Shown here piece by piece: positions 1 to 8,428 of a stretch of 64,000 nucleotides of DNA; the stretch's first letter is position 1; each line of letters opens with the position of its first letter. The DNA comes from Orrella dioscoreae (GTDB lineage: Bacteria; Pseudomonadota; Gammaproteobacteria; Burkholderiales; Burkholderiaceae_B). The stretch covers positions 2,666,001 through 2,730,000 of the forward strand of contig NZ_LT907988.1 of assembly GCF_900089455.2 (NCBI RefSeq), given 5' to 3'. Under the pieces are notes generated by a model. It had not been told where the DNA came from. It saw nothing but the letters and a program-made list of their open reading frames with translations, and ran no database searches. The position numbers and the translations under genes were made by a program.

Positions 1-1
1 C

Positions 2-106
2 CTGCGCATGGCGCTGGCGATGCTGGCCTGCGTGGCACTCAGCGCGGCGGGATGGGTGATGTTGCACCGACGGGGTAGCGCCATCGGCGCCACGCAGACG
101 GGATAG
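2..106 (+). CDS. C-terminal end of a membrane protein (partial)
   Basis: An open frame enters from the left edge and stops at 104-106 after about 34 codons. The visible residues form one hydrophobic helix (LACVALSAAGWVML) followed by a short basic tail, HRRGSAIGATQTG. This looks like the last membrane segment and cytoplasmic tail of an inner-membrane protein. Nothing identifies the family. It lies upstream of an iron-regulated receptor, so it could be one of the small membrane proteins often found beside TonB-dependent receptors, but that is only context. Confidence 0.4.
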   Translation: MRMALAMLACVALSAAGWVMLHRRGSAIGATQTG

Positions 107-166
107 CAATTTCGGCGTTTGGCATAGGGATCGTGCGCTTAGCGATACGTAAGCAAATCCAACAAA

Positions 167-185
167 AACAATAATTCTCATTAAC
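167..185 (+). promoter_or_regulatory. Fur box before the siderophore receptor
   Basis: The 19-mer AACAATAATTCTCATTAAC matches the Fur consensus GATAATGATAATCATTATC at 13 of 19 positions by eye. It sits 37 bp before the receptor start at 223, where a Fur-repressed promoter would be expected, and implies iron repression of the receptor and probably of the ABC importer behind it. Confidence 0.6.
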
Positions 186-222
186 AGTTCCATCCCTAAT
201 ACCATCGCTGGAGAAGGCAAGC

Positions 223-2415
223 ATGCCGCTCGTATCTTCTGGCGCGCCGTTCCGTGTGCGCCCCCTGGTTCTCCTGGTCAACACCGCCCTGGTGCTGGCC
301 GCCGGCGTCGCCCAGGCCCAAAGCAGTGCCACCGCGCAGCAGCCGGGCCAGCTCCAGGCCGTGACCGTCACCGCCGACAGCCTCGGCGTGACCGAGACCA
401 CGCGCTCGTACACGACGAATGCGATGAGCACGGCCACGGGCCTGTCGCTGTCCCCGCGAGAGACCCCGCAGTCGGTCAGCGTGATCACGCGCCAGCAGAT
501 GGACGACCGCGGCCTGCAGACGACCTCCGACGCCCTGCAAAGCGCGCCCGGCGTCTCGGTGACCCGCAGCGACACCAACCGCTACTCCTTCTCCGCCCGC
601 GGCTTCGACATCGACAACTATCAGTTCGACGGTCTGACGCAACCGAACCTGTCGCCCTGGACCTTTGGCGAAAGCAACCTGGATCTGGCCGTGTTCGACC
701 GCGTCGAAGTCGTGCGCGGCGCCACCGGCCTCATGACTGGCGCCGGCAATCCCTCGGCCGCGGTCAACTATGTCCGCAAGCGCCCCCTGCGCGACTTCGC
801 CTTGTCGGGCGGTGTCTCCGTGGGCAGTTGGGATTTCAAGCGCGGCTATGCCGATATTTCCTCTCCGCTGTCCGAGAATGGCCGGATCCGTGGCCGGCTG
901 GTCGCGGCGTACTCCGATTCGGACAGCTATACCGCCTTGCAGGAGTCGCGCGGGCGGACGCTTTATGGCGTCATTACCGCAGACCTCACACGATCGACCG
1001 AACTGACCGGCGGCGTGTCCTACCAGTCCAGCGCGTACAACGGGTTCGGCAGCGGCTTCCCGCTGTTCTACAGCGACGGCACGCGCACGGATTTCGGTCG
1101 CACCGCCTCGAACAACGCCGGCTGGGCCCGTGCCGAGAATGACACCACCACGGGCTTCCTCGACCTGAGCCATACGTTCGCCAACAACTGGAAGGCACGT
1201 GTCGCGTACAGCCAGTCCTTGACCGACGCGACCATGAAGCAGGTCTTCCGCGGCGGCTATCCCGACCGGGCCACCGGCATCATGAGCGCCGCGCCGTCCT
1301 TCAGCCATTACGACGGCCACGTGCGCCGCAATGCGCTCAACCTGACGCTGTCGGGCCCGTTCCAGCTGTTCGGTCGCGAGCACGAGCTGGCGGTTGGCTA
1401 CATGCGCTCCGAAGACCACGTCGCCTTCCCGCAATACCGCGCCCTGCTCCCCCTTCCCGGCCAGACGAACTACTTCCAGTGGGACCAGGACCTGACCCCC
1501 GAGCCCAATTGGTCGTCCACCAAAACCCAGGCCGATGACCTGGACAACAAGCAAAGCGGTGGCTACATCGTGAGCCGCTTTTCGCTGGCCGATCCGGTCA
1601 AGCTCATCGTGGGCGGCCGCCTCAGCAACTGGGAAACCAACCAGAACTACTTCGGCGCGCGACGCCAGTATTCCCACAAGAACGAGTTCGTTCCGTACGC
1701 CGGCCTGCTGGTCGACCTGAACGATACCTTCACCGCCTACGCCAGCTACACGGAAATCTTCAAGCCGCAGAACTACCGGACCGAAGCGGGCGAAATCCTG
1801 CCTCCGGTCACCGGCAAGAGCTATGAGATCGGCCTGAAGGGAGCCCACATGAACGGCCTGCTGACGAGCGGCATCTCCCTCTTCCGTACCGAACAGGAGA
1901 ATCTGGCCGAAGCCACCGGCAACCTGGTCACCGGCACCACGAACCAGAGTGCCTACCGCGCGGTGAAGGGTGCCAAGGTCAACGGGCTGGAACTGGAGCT
2001 CGCAGGCGAGGTCACGGAGGGCTGGAACGTGGCCACCAGCTACACCACCTTCGTCGCCAAGGACGCCAACGACAACCCGATCAACACCAGCAAGCCGCGC
2101 AACCTGTTCAAGCTGTATACGACATATCGCTTGCCAGGTGAGCTGAACCGCCTGACCATCGGCGGCGGCGTGGACTGGCAGAATCGGATGTACCAGCTCG
2201 CAACCGCGCCGGGCAATCGCCGCGTGAACGTGCAGCAAGGCAGCTACGCGCTGGTCAACGCCATGGCACGCTTCGACTTCACCGACAAGGTCTCGGCCAC
2301 GCTGAACGTGAACAACCTCTTCGACAAGAAGTACTACTCGCAGATCGGCTTCTATAACCAGGGCTGGTATGGCGCGCCGCGCAACGTGATGCTTTCCTTG
2401 AGGGCCCAGTATTGA
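223..2415 (+). CDS. TonB-dependent hydroxamate-type siderophore receptor
   Basis: Outer-membrane receptor of 730 residues that imports a ferric siderophore using energy from TonB-ExbBD. It has a signal peptide ending near AAGVAQAQ, a plug beginning about residue 80 (TPQSVSVITRQQM, ARGFDIDNYQFDG, VEVVRGATGLMTGAGNPSAA), and a 22-strand barrel ending in NVMLSLRAQY with a terminal aromatic residue. It lacks the N-terminal signalling domain seen in the other two receptors here, so it should not control a sigma factor. Length and plug motifs resemble the FauA/FhuE/FpvA group; FauA of Bordetella is of nearly the same size. The exact ligand cannot be read from the sequence. The start at 223 has GGAGAAGG upstream. 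The ABC importer genes follow in the same direction. Confidence 0.9.
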   Translation: MPLVSSGAPFRVRPLVLLVNTALVLAAGVAQAQSSATAQQPGQLQAVTVTADSLGVTETTRSYTTNAMSTATGLSLSPRETPQSVSVITRQQMDDRGLQTTSDALQSAPGVSVTRSDTNRYSFSARGFDIDNYQFDGLTQPNLSPWTFGESNLDLAVFDRVEVVRGATGLMTGAGNPSAAVNYVRKRPLRDFALSGGVSVGSWDFKRGYADISSPLSENGRIRGRLVAAYSDSDSYTALQESRGRTLYGVITADLTRSTELTGGVSYQSSAYNGFGSGFPLFYSDGTRTDFGRTASNNAGWARAENDTTTGFLDLSHTFANNWKARVAYSQSLTDATMKQVFRGGYPDRATGIMSAAPSFSHYDGHVRRNALNLTLSGPFQLFGREHELAVGYMRSEDHVAFPQYRALLPLPGQTNYFQWDQDLTPEPNWSSTKTQADDLDNKQSGGYIVSRFSLADPVKLIVGGRLSNWETNQNYFGARRQYSHKNEFVPYAGLLVDLNDTFTAYASYTEIFKPQNYRTEAGEILPPVTGKSYEIGLKGAHMNGLLTSGISLFRTEQENLAEATGNLVTGTTNQSAYRAVKGAKVNGLELELAGEVTEGWNVATSYTTFVAKDANDNPINTSKPRNLFKLYTTYRLPGELNRLTIGGGVDWQNRMYQLATAPGNRRVNVQQGSYALVNAMARFDFTDKVSATLNVNNLFDKKYYSQIGFYNQGWYGAPRNVMLSLRAQY

Positions 2416-2443
2416 TGCAGCCCCTGTCCGAAGGCCGCCCGGC

Positions 2444-3568
2444 ATGAGGGGTGGCCGCTTGAAACACGGCGCGGCATGGCCGCGCCTGCTGCTGGCGGGC
2501 TTCCTGGCCGCTGTTCTTGCCGCGTGCGGCGATGGCGGCAAGGACACGCCACCGGCATCGGCCACAGAGGCTTCCAGCGCGCCATCCCCTGCGCCGGCGG
2601 CGGATGGCGCCGGTACTTCGTCGGCGCCCACGGTTGCCGGGGCCGACGCCACCGGTTTCCCGCTGACGCTGACCACCGCACTGGGCGATGCCGTCATCCC
2701 TGCGCCACCCAGGCGCGTCATCACGCTGGGCCTGGGAGCCGACGACCTGGCCCTGGCGCTGGGCGTGGCGCCCGTGGGCGTGGGCCGTGCCGACTGGGGC
2801 GGCGATGCCGACGGCTACTGGCCGTGGGTACGCCAGGCGCTGGAGCGGCAAGGCAAGCCGCTGCCCGAGACCATCCGCATGTATCCCGAGCTGGACGTCG
2901 AGCGCATCATCGCGCTGCAGCCCGATCTCGTGCTGGCGCCGTTCAGCGGCATGAGCGCCCAGGCGTTCCGGCAGTTGTCGGCTTTCGTGCCCGTGGTGGG
3001 CTATCCCGACGCGCCTTACCTGACGCCCGTCCCCACGCAGGTGGACCTGAGCGCAGCCGCGCTGGGCAAGACGGCCAAGGCCGAAGCTGTGAAGCAAGAC
3101 ATCCATGACGCCCTGGCGCAAGCCGCCAAAAAATGGCCCATGCTGCAAGGCAAGTCCTTCGCCTATGTGCGCGCGGACCTCGGCTCGGGCAACTTCGCGG
3201 CCTACGTGCCAGGCGACCCGCGCGTGGACACGCTCTCGGCCATGGGCCTGACGCTGGCGCCCGCCGTGCGCGACCTGCGCGCCAGCGGCGGCCATTTCGC
3301 GCACTATCTGGGCTTCGAGCACGCGGACCGGCTGGCCGACGTCGACGTGCTGGTGTCCTGGTTCTATAACGCGCAGGAACGCGACAAGGTGGCGGCGGTG
3401 CCGCTCTTTGCCAGCATTCCGGCCGTGCGGCGAGGCGCCTACGTCGCACTGGACGACCCGGGCCTGGTCATGGCATCGTCTTCGGGTGCGCCGCTGGCGA
3501 TTGCCTGGATGCTGGACCGACTGGGTCCGCAATTGGCCCAGGCAGCCGAGCGTGCATCGTCTCCGTGA
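2444..3568 (+). CDS. Iron-siderophore periplasmic binding lipoprotein
   Basis: Substrate-binding protein of 374 residues (FhuD/FecB-like, Peripla_BP_2 fold). A lipoprotein signal is clear: a hydrophobic stretch LLLAGFLAAVL followed by the lipobox LAAC near residue 27. Then comes a low-complexity Ala/Pro/Ser linker to about residue 66, and the binding domain, which opens with the typical PPRRVITLGLGADDLALALG strand. It should hand ferric siderophore from the receptor to the permeases that follow. The start at 2444 has no good ribosome site; a TTG at 2459, preceded by AGGGGTGG, is a plausible alternative. It lies 28 bp after the receptor. Confidence 0.88.
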   Translation: MRGGRLKHGAAWPRLLLAGFLAAVLAACGDGGKDTPPASATEASSAPSPAPAADGAGTSSAPTVAGADATGFPLTLTTALGDAVIPAPPRRVITLGLGADDLALALGVAPVGVGRADWGGDADGYWPWVRQALERQGKPLPETIRMYPELDVERIIALQPDLVLAPFSGMSAQAFRQLSAFVPVVGYPDAPYLTPVPTQVDLSAAALGKTAKAEAVKQDIHDALAQAAKKWPMLQGKSFAYVRADLGSGNFAAYVPGDPRVDTLSAMGLTLAPAVRDLRASGGHFAHYLGFEHADRLADVDVLVSWFYNAQERDKVAAVPLFASIPAVRRGAYVALDDPGLVMASSSGAPLAIAWMLDRLGPQLAQAAERASSP

Positions 3569-3594
3569 AGCCCTGCTGACCGCGCCATCGCTGC

Positions 3595-4599
3595 TTGTTT
3601 TCCGTGCCTCATCGCCCTCTTCATGCTCTCTGCCTTCCGGCCGCCCTGCTTGGCTTGCTGGCCTGTGCACTGGCCAGCCTGGCGCTGGGCTCTCGCACCC
3701 TGGGCCCGGCCGCCGTCTGGCAGGCGCTGACCCAGCCCGACGACAGCTACCTTTCCCTTATCGTGTCGTCGCGCGTGCCGCGCACGGTGCTGGCCATCCT
3801 GACCGGCGCGGCGCTGGCCGTATCAGGCGCGATCGCGCAGGCGCTTACCCGCAATCCGCTTGCAGACCCGGGCCTCCTGGGCGTGAACGCGGGCGCGGCG
3901 GCGTCCTTGGTCGGCACGGCACTGATCGCGGGCAGCATGCCGGCGCATCCATTCTGGGCCGCCCTGCCTGGCGCCCTGGCTGCCGCGGCGGTCGTGCACC
4001 TGGTCGGCGCAGGCGGACGCGGCCGCTTGAATCCCGCCCGCCTGGTGCTGACGGGCGCGGCGCTGAATGCCGTGCTCTTCGCCTTCGTGCAGGCCGTGGC
4101 GCTGGTGCGCAACGACATCTTCGACGTCTATCGCTTCTGGGCCATCGGCTCCCTGTCCGGCCACAGCCTGCAGGCCGCCTGGCAGGCCGTGCCCTATGTG
4201 GCTGCCGGGCTGGTGCTGGCCGCGCTGCTCGCGCGCGCCCTGAACCTGCTGACGCTGGGCGGCACGCTGGCCAGCGCCCTTGGCGCCCGGGCAGGCCTGG
4301 TCCGCCTGCTGGGACTGTTCTGCATGACGCTGCTGGCCGCGGCCGCCACCGCCGCCGTGGGGCCCATTGCCTTCGTGGGGCTGGCGGTGCCTCACCTGGC
4401 GCGCCGCCTGGCCGGCGCCGACCAGCGCTGGCTGATGCTGTATTGCGCGCTGCTGGGGCCGATCCTGATGCTCGTCGCCGACATCCTGGCGCGCGTGCTG
4501 CGCGCCCCCGCGGAAGTGCTGACGGGCGTCATCGTCGCGCTGCTGGGCGCGCCCTTCCTGCTGGCGGCCCTGCGGCGTTCGGCAAGGATCTCGGCATGA
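3595..4599 (+). CDS. FecCD-family iron-siderophore ABC permease (first subunit)
   Basis: Inner-membrane permease of 334 residues from the FecCD/BtuC family. Family hallmarks are VPRTVLAILTGAALAVSGA, the QALTRNPLADPGLLGVNAGA loop, and a PIAFVGLAVPHLARRLAG segment that normally contacts the ATPase. No ATG fits the N-terminus: the frame begins with TTG at 3595 or GTG at 3604, and an in-frame stop lies just upstream, so the start is uncertain by a few codons. It overlaps the second permease by ATGA, which shows translational coupling. Partner genes lie on both sides. Confidence 0.88.
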   Translation: MFSVPHRPLHALCLPAALLGLLACALASLALGSRTLGPAAVWQALTQPDDSYLSLIVSSRVPRTVLAILTGAALAVSGAIAQALTRNPLADPGLLGVNAGAAASLVGTALIAGSMPAHPFWAALPGALAAAAVVHLVGAGGRGRLNPARLVLTGAALNAVLFAFVQAVALVRNDIFDVYRFWAIGSLSGHSLQAAWQAVPYVAAGLVLAALLARALNLLTLGGTLASALGARAGLVRLLGLFCMTLLAAAATAAVGPIAFVGLAVPHLARRLAGADQRWLMLYCALLGPILMLVADILARVLRAPAEVLTGVIVALLGAPFLLAALRRSARISA

Positions 4600-5660
4600 G
4601 CGCCTGTCGCCCACCGCCGAACGAGGGCCTGCCGACGCGCCAATGCCTGCGCATCGGGCGGCACGTCTCGCTGCCCTTCTTTTTGCGCACGGTCGTCTAC
4701 TGCAGCCTGCTGCTGTGCCTGGCTGGCGCCATCGCCCTGGCAGGCGTGCTGGCGGGCCCCGGACTGGACCTGGATGGGCTGCTGCGCGTGCTGGGCGGTG
4801 GCGGCACCACGCTGGAACAGTGGCTGGTGCACACCGTCCGCCTGCCCCGCACGCTGGTGGCCCTGGGCGCAGGGGCCGCGCTGGGGCTGTCAGGCACGCT
4901 GTTCCAGAGCATCACGCGCAACCCCCTGGGCAGCCCCGACGTCATCGGCCTGACAGCGGGCGCATCGGCGGGCGCCGTCACCGTGTCCATGCTGTGGCCG
5001 GGCGTGGTTCCCCTGGCGGTCGGCGCCGTGTCGGGCGCCTTCATTGCGACGGCCGCCGTCCATGCCAGTTCGGGCGCGGGCTTTTCGGCACCGCAACGCA
5101 TGGTCATCGCGGGGATCGCCGTCGGTGCGCTGGCCTTCGCCTTCGTGCAGTTCGGCCTGTCCAACCTGCGCCGGGAACAGGCCTACCTGGCTGCTGCCTG
5201 GCTCAACGGCAGCGTGGCGGGCAGCACCTGGCGGGACGTCCACTTGCTGGCCGCAGCCTGCCTGCCCATGGCCTTGCTGGCGCTGGCACAGGCACGCCGC
5301 CTGGCGCTCCTGGAAATGGGCGACGGGCTGGCCACCGCACTGGGCGCACCACCGCGCGCCACGCGCGGCATTGCCATCCTGCTGGGCGTGGTCGCCGCCG
5401 CGGTGGCCGTCAGCGTGGCCGGCCCCGTCGCCTTCATTGCCCTGGCCGCGCCCCAGATCGCCCGCCGCTGCGTGCGCCGGGGCGGGCCCTTGCCCATCAC
5501 GGCCGCGCTGACGGGCGCCGTGTTGCTGGGCGCCGCGGATCTCTCGGCGCGCCATCTCACGGGCGGCCAGGGCCTGCCCGTGGGCGTGCTCACAGCCGGC
5601 ATCGGCGGCGTCTATCTGGCATACCTCCTCATCGCCGAATGGCGCAAGGCTTCCGCATGA
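4596..5660 (+). CDS. FecCD-family iron-siderophore ABC permease (second subunit)
   Basis: Second FecCD-type permease, 354 residues, forming a heterodimeric channel with the preceding subunit. Visible hallmarks are LPRTLVALGAGAALGLSGT, the QSITRNPLGSPDVIGLTAGA loop and GPVAFIALAAPQIARRCV. The start ATG overlaps the stop codon of the first permease. The same frame stays open far upstream, but that extension is Arg/Pro-rich shadow sequence and not a permease fusion. The stop overlaps the ATPase start by ATGA. Confidence 0.9.
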   Translation: MSACRPPPNEGLPTRQCLRIGRHVSLPFFLRTVVYCSLLLCLAGAIALAGVLAGPGLDLDGLLRVLGGGGTTLEQWLVHTVRLPRTLVALGAGAALGLSGTLFQSITRNPLGSPDVIGLTAGASAGAVTVSMLWPGVVPLAVGAVSGAFIATAAVHASSGAGFSAPQRMVIAGIAVGALAFAFVQFGLSNLRREQAYLAAAWLNGSVAGSTWRDVHLLAAACLPMALLALAQARRLALLEMGDGLATALGAPPRATRGIAILLGVVAAAVAVSVAGPVAFIALAAPQIARRCVRRGGPLPITAALTGAVLLGAADLSARHLTGGQGLPVGVLTAGIGGVYLAYLLIAEWRKASA

Positions 5661-6466
5661 CCCTGGTTGCTTCCCCTCTCGCCCATCCTCCCCCCTTGCT
5701 CGAGGCTCACGGCCTGTCCGTCCGCTATGGCAGGCACGATGCCTTGCGGGAGGTCTCGCTGAGCGCGCCGCCGGGCTCTTTCACGGCGATAGTGGGTCCC
5801 AACGGCTGTGGGAAATCGACCCTGCTGCGCGCCTTGAGCGGCGCCCTGGCGCCCAGCGCCGGGGAAATCATCCTGGGGGGCAAACCCATGGCTGCGATGC
5901 GCCGCAAGGAAGCGGCGCGTCAATTGGCCTATCTTCCGCAAAGCCCCGTGGCGCCCGAACTCGTCACGGTCTTCGACCTCGTGGCGCGCGGCCGCTATCC
6001 GCACCAGACGCTGCTGCGCCAATGGTCGGATGAAGACGAGCTTGCGGTGCGCAACGCCCTGGCCGATACCGACCTCTCGGCATTGGCGGACCAGTCCCTG
6101 GATGTGTTGTCGGGGGGGCAGCGCCAGCGCGCCTGGCTGGCGCTGGTGCTGGCGCAGCGCGCGCCGCTGCTGTTGCTCGACGAGCCCACCACCTTCCTCG
6201 ACATCCGCCACCAGGTGGACCTGCTGGCGCTCTGCACCCGCCTGAACAGGGCGGGCCGCACGCTGGTGGTGGTGCTGCACGATCTCAACCTGGCCTTCCG
6301 CCACGCCGGGACCGTGGTGATGATGCGCGCAGGCAAGGTGATGGCGCGCGGCCCGGCAGACGAGATCGTGACGGAACACGCCATGCGCACGGTCTTCGAC
6401 CTGGACTGCCGGGTCATGCCCGATCCGGAGAGCGGGCGGCCGATGGTCATCCCGCGGCTGGCATGA
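5657..6466 (+). CDS. Iron-siderophore ABC transporter ATPase (FecE/FepC type)
   Basis: Cytoplasmic ATPase of 269 residues that powers the FecCD permeases. Walker A is GPNGCGKST, the Q-loop lies in AYLPQSP, the signature is LSGGQRQRAWLA, Walker B is LLLLDEPTTFLD and the H-loop is VVLHDLN. The PTTFLDIRHQ wording is characteristic of iron-siderophore ATPases. It ends the operon that starts with the receptor at 223; only 33 bp separate it from the convergent exporter gene. Confidence 0.92.
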   Translation: MTLVASPLAHPPPLLEAHGLSVRYGRHDALREVSLSAPPGSFTAIVGPNGCGKSTLLRALSGALAPSAGEIILGGKPMAAMRRKEAARQLAYLPQSPVAPELVTVFDLVARGRYPHQTLLRQWSDEDELAVRNALADTDLSALADQSLDVLSGGQRQRAWLALVLAQRAPLLLLDEPTTFLDIRHQVDLLALCTRLNRAGRTLVVVLHDLNLAFRHAGTVVMMRAGKVMARGPADEIVTEHAMRTVFDLDCRVMPDPESGRPMVIPRLA

Positions 6467-6499
6467 CGCGCGCAGCCGCGGGCAGGCCGCGCACGGCGA

Positions 6500-7261
6500 T
6501 CAGTTCTTCAGGCGGTAGCCGGTCTTGAAGATCCAGCGCACCGCCAGCAGGCAAGCCGCCAGGAAGACCAGCGTCATGGCCAGGCTGATTTCCACGGCAA
6601 CGTCAGACACGCCATAGAAGCTCCAGCGGAAGCCGTTCACCAGATACACCACCGGGTTCAGCAGCGTGACCTTCTGCCAGAAAGGCGGCAGCATGTCGAT
6701 GGAATAGAAGCTGCCGCCCAGGAAGGTCAGCGGCGTCACGATCAGCATGGGCACGATCTGCAGCTTCTGGAAACCGTCGGCCCACACGCCGATGATGAAG
6801 CCGAAGAGGCTGAAGGTGATGGCCGTGAGCAGCAGGAAGCACAGCATCCAGATCGGGTGCTCGATGCTGAACGGAATGAAGGCTCTTGCGGTGGCCAGCA
6901 TGATGAGCCCGATCAGGATGGACTTGCTGGCCGCGGCGCCCACATAGCCGATCACGATCTCCATATACGAGATCGGCGCGGACAGGACTTCATAGATGGT
7001 GCCGGAGAACCTGGGCATGTAGATGCCGAAGGCCGCATTGGAGATGCTTTCGTTCAGCAGCGACAGCATGATCAGGCCGGGAATGATGAAGGCGCCGTAG
7101 CTGATGCCGTTGATTTCCACCATGCGCGAGCCGATGGCCGAGCCGAACACGATGAAGTAGAGCGACGTGGCCAACACAGGCGAGGCGATGCTTTGCATCA
7201 GCGTGCGCCAGGTGCGGGCCATCTCGAACAGGTAGATGGCGCGGATGCCGTGCAGGTTCAT
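6500..7261 (-). CDS. yadH: ABC-2 type exporter permease (YadH-like)
   Basis: Inner-membrane permease of 253 residues with six predicted membrane spans and the ABC-2 hallmark region around [17 protein letters not shown] and [16 protein letters not shown]. Length and paired ATPase match E. coli YadH. The ATG overlaps the stop codon of the ATPase gene, so both are one unit. Substrate is not known for the family with certainty. There is no sequence link to the siderophore operon that converges on it. Confidence 0.85.
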   Translation of the reverse strand: MNLHGIRAIYLFEMARTWRTLMQSIASPVLATSLYFIVFGSAIGSRMVEINGISYGAFIIPGLIMLSLLNESISNAAFGIYMPRFSGTIYEVLSAPISYMEIVIGYVGAAASKSILIGLIMLATARAFIPFSIEHPIWMLCFLLLTAITFSLFGFIIGVWADGFQKLQIVPMLIVTPLTFLGGSFYSIDMLPPFWQKVTLLNPVVYLVNGFRWSFYGVSDVAVEISLAMTLVFLAACLLAVRWIFKTGYRLKN

Positions 7262-8220
7262 GATTGCTGACCTTGTTGCGAAGTCTGGGACGAGGCGGCG
7301 GGCTGGTGCACCAGGCCCACGAAGATTTCCTCCAGAGAGCTTTGCGAGGTGCGCAGGTCCTTGAAGCCGATGCCCTCGGCCGCCAGGCGCTGCAGCAGCG
7401 CGGCAATGCCGCCGCCCCCGCCTTCCTTGTCATAGGTATAGACAAGCTCGTGGCCTTCGGCGGCCAGTTCCAGCTGCTCGCTGGCCAGGGCCGCAGGCAC
7501 GGCGGCCAGCGGCTGCTCCAGGTACAGCGTCAATTGCTTCTTGCCCAGTTTTTCCACCAGCGCGGCAGTGCGCTCGACCAGGATGATCTCGCCCTGGCGG
7601 ATCACCCCGATGCGGTCGGCCATTTCCTCGGCCTCTTCGATGTAGTGCGTGGTCAGGATGATGGTGACGCCTTTCTCGCGCAGCTGGCGCACCATCTCCC
7701 ACATGCCCCGGCGCAACTCGACGTCGACGCCCGCGGTGGGCTCGTCCAGGAACAGGATGCGCGGCTCGTGCGACAGCGCCTTGGCGATCATCACGCGGCG
7801 CTTCATGCCGCCCGACAGCGTGCGCAGGCGCGCATCGCGCTTGTCCCACAAGGACAGGTCGCGCAGGACCTTCTCGATGTGGGCCGGGTTCTTCGGCTTG
7901 CCGAACAGGCCGCGGCTGAAGCTGACCGTGTCCCACACGGTTTCGAAGGCATCGGTGGTGAGTTCCTGCGGCACCAGGCCGATGGCGGCACGCGCCGCGC
8001 GGTAGTCACGCACGATGTCGTGGCCGTCGGCCATGACCTGGCCGCTGGTCGGCGTGACGATGCCACAGAGGATGCTGATGAGCGTGGTCTTGCCCGCGCC
8101 GTTGGGGCCGAGCAAGGCGAAGATCTCGCCACGCGCGATCTCCAGGTTGATGGGTTTCAGCGCCTGGTGGCCCGAGGCGTAGACCTTGGTGAGATTCTGG
8201 ACGGAAATGACGGGCTGCAC
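7258..8220 (-). CDS. yadG: ABC exporter ATPase (YadG-like)
   Basis: ATPase of 320 residues pairing with the YadH-like permease. Motifs are Walker [10 protein letters not shown], the signature [15 protein letters not shown], Walker [13 protein letters not shown] and the H-loop TTHYIEEAE. The [14 protein letters not shown] wording is typical of YadG. The open frame extends to 8379, but GTG at 8220 preceded by AAGGAGG four bases upstream is the convincing start. The C-terminal part carries a Gly run (GGGGG) between two small domains. Confidence 0.87.
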   Translation of the reverse strand: MQPVISVQNLTKVYASGHQALKPINLEIARGEIFALLGPNGAGKTTLISILCGIVTPTSGQVMADGHDIVRDYRAARAAIGLVPQELTTDAFETVWDTVSFSRGLFGKPKNPAHIEKVLRDLSLWDKRDARLRTLSGGMKRRVMIAKALSHEPRILFLDEPTAGVDVELRRGMWEMVRQLREKGVTIILTTHYIEEAEEMADRIGVIRQGEIILVERTAALVEKLGKKQLTLYLEQPLAAVPAALASEQLELAAEGHELVYTYDKEGGGGGIAALLQRLAAEGIGFKDLRTSQSSLEEIFVGLVHQPAASSQTSQQGQQS

Positions 8221-8370
8221 GCAGCCTCCTTGGTGTTGCGATCGGAATGTCGGTCGGGGGGAGGATCGGAGGAAAAACGAAGGCGCCGGCGCACCCGGCG
8301 TCTTGACGACGCGGTGACACCGGCGAGGGGTTGGGGGAATTGTAGCCACCCTGCCCGCGCCGCATAAGCT

Positions 8371-8393
8371 TATCCCCACATGACGTGGGGATA
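8371..8393. repeat. Perfect inverted repeat, 9-bp arms
   Basis: Arms TATCCCCAC and GTGGGGATA surround a 5-base loop (ATGAC). It lies 36 bp beyond the stop of the aldehyde oxidoreductase Mo-subunit and upstream of yadG, both on the minus strand. It could be a terminator without a T-run, or an operator for yadGH. Confidence 0.5.
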
Positions 8394-8428
8394 GGCGAGG
8401 ATGCTGACAATAAGCTGACTGTTCGTTC

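Noticed and set aside
196-2724. An 842-codon open frame on the minus strand over the first receptor gene
   Set aside because: It is antisense to a receptor with clear plug and barrel motifs. Long antisense frames are common in GC-rich genes, and this translation has no recognisable domain.
3408-5660. A possible fusion of two permeases in one 750-codon frame
   Set aside because: The part before 4596 is in a different frame from the real first permease and has Arg/Pro-rich shadow composition. The second permease has its own ATG overlapping the first gene's stop.
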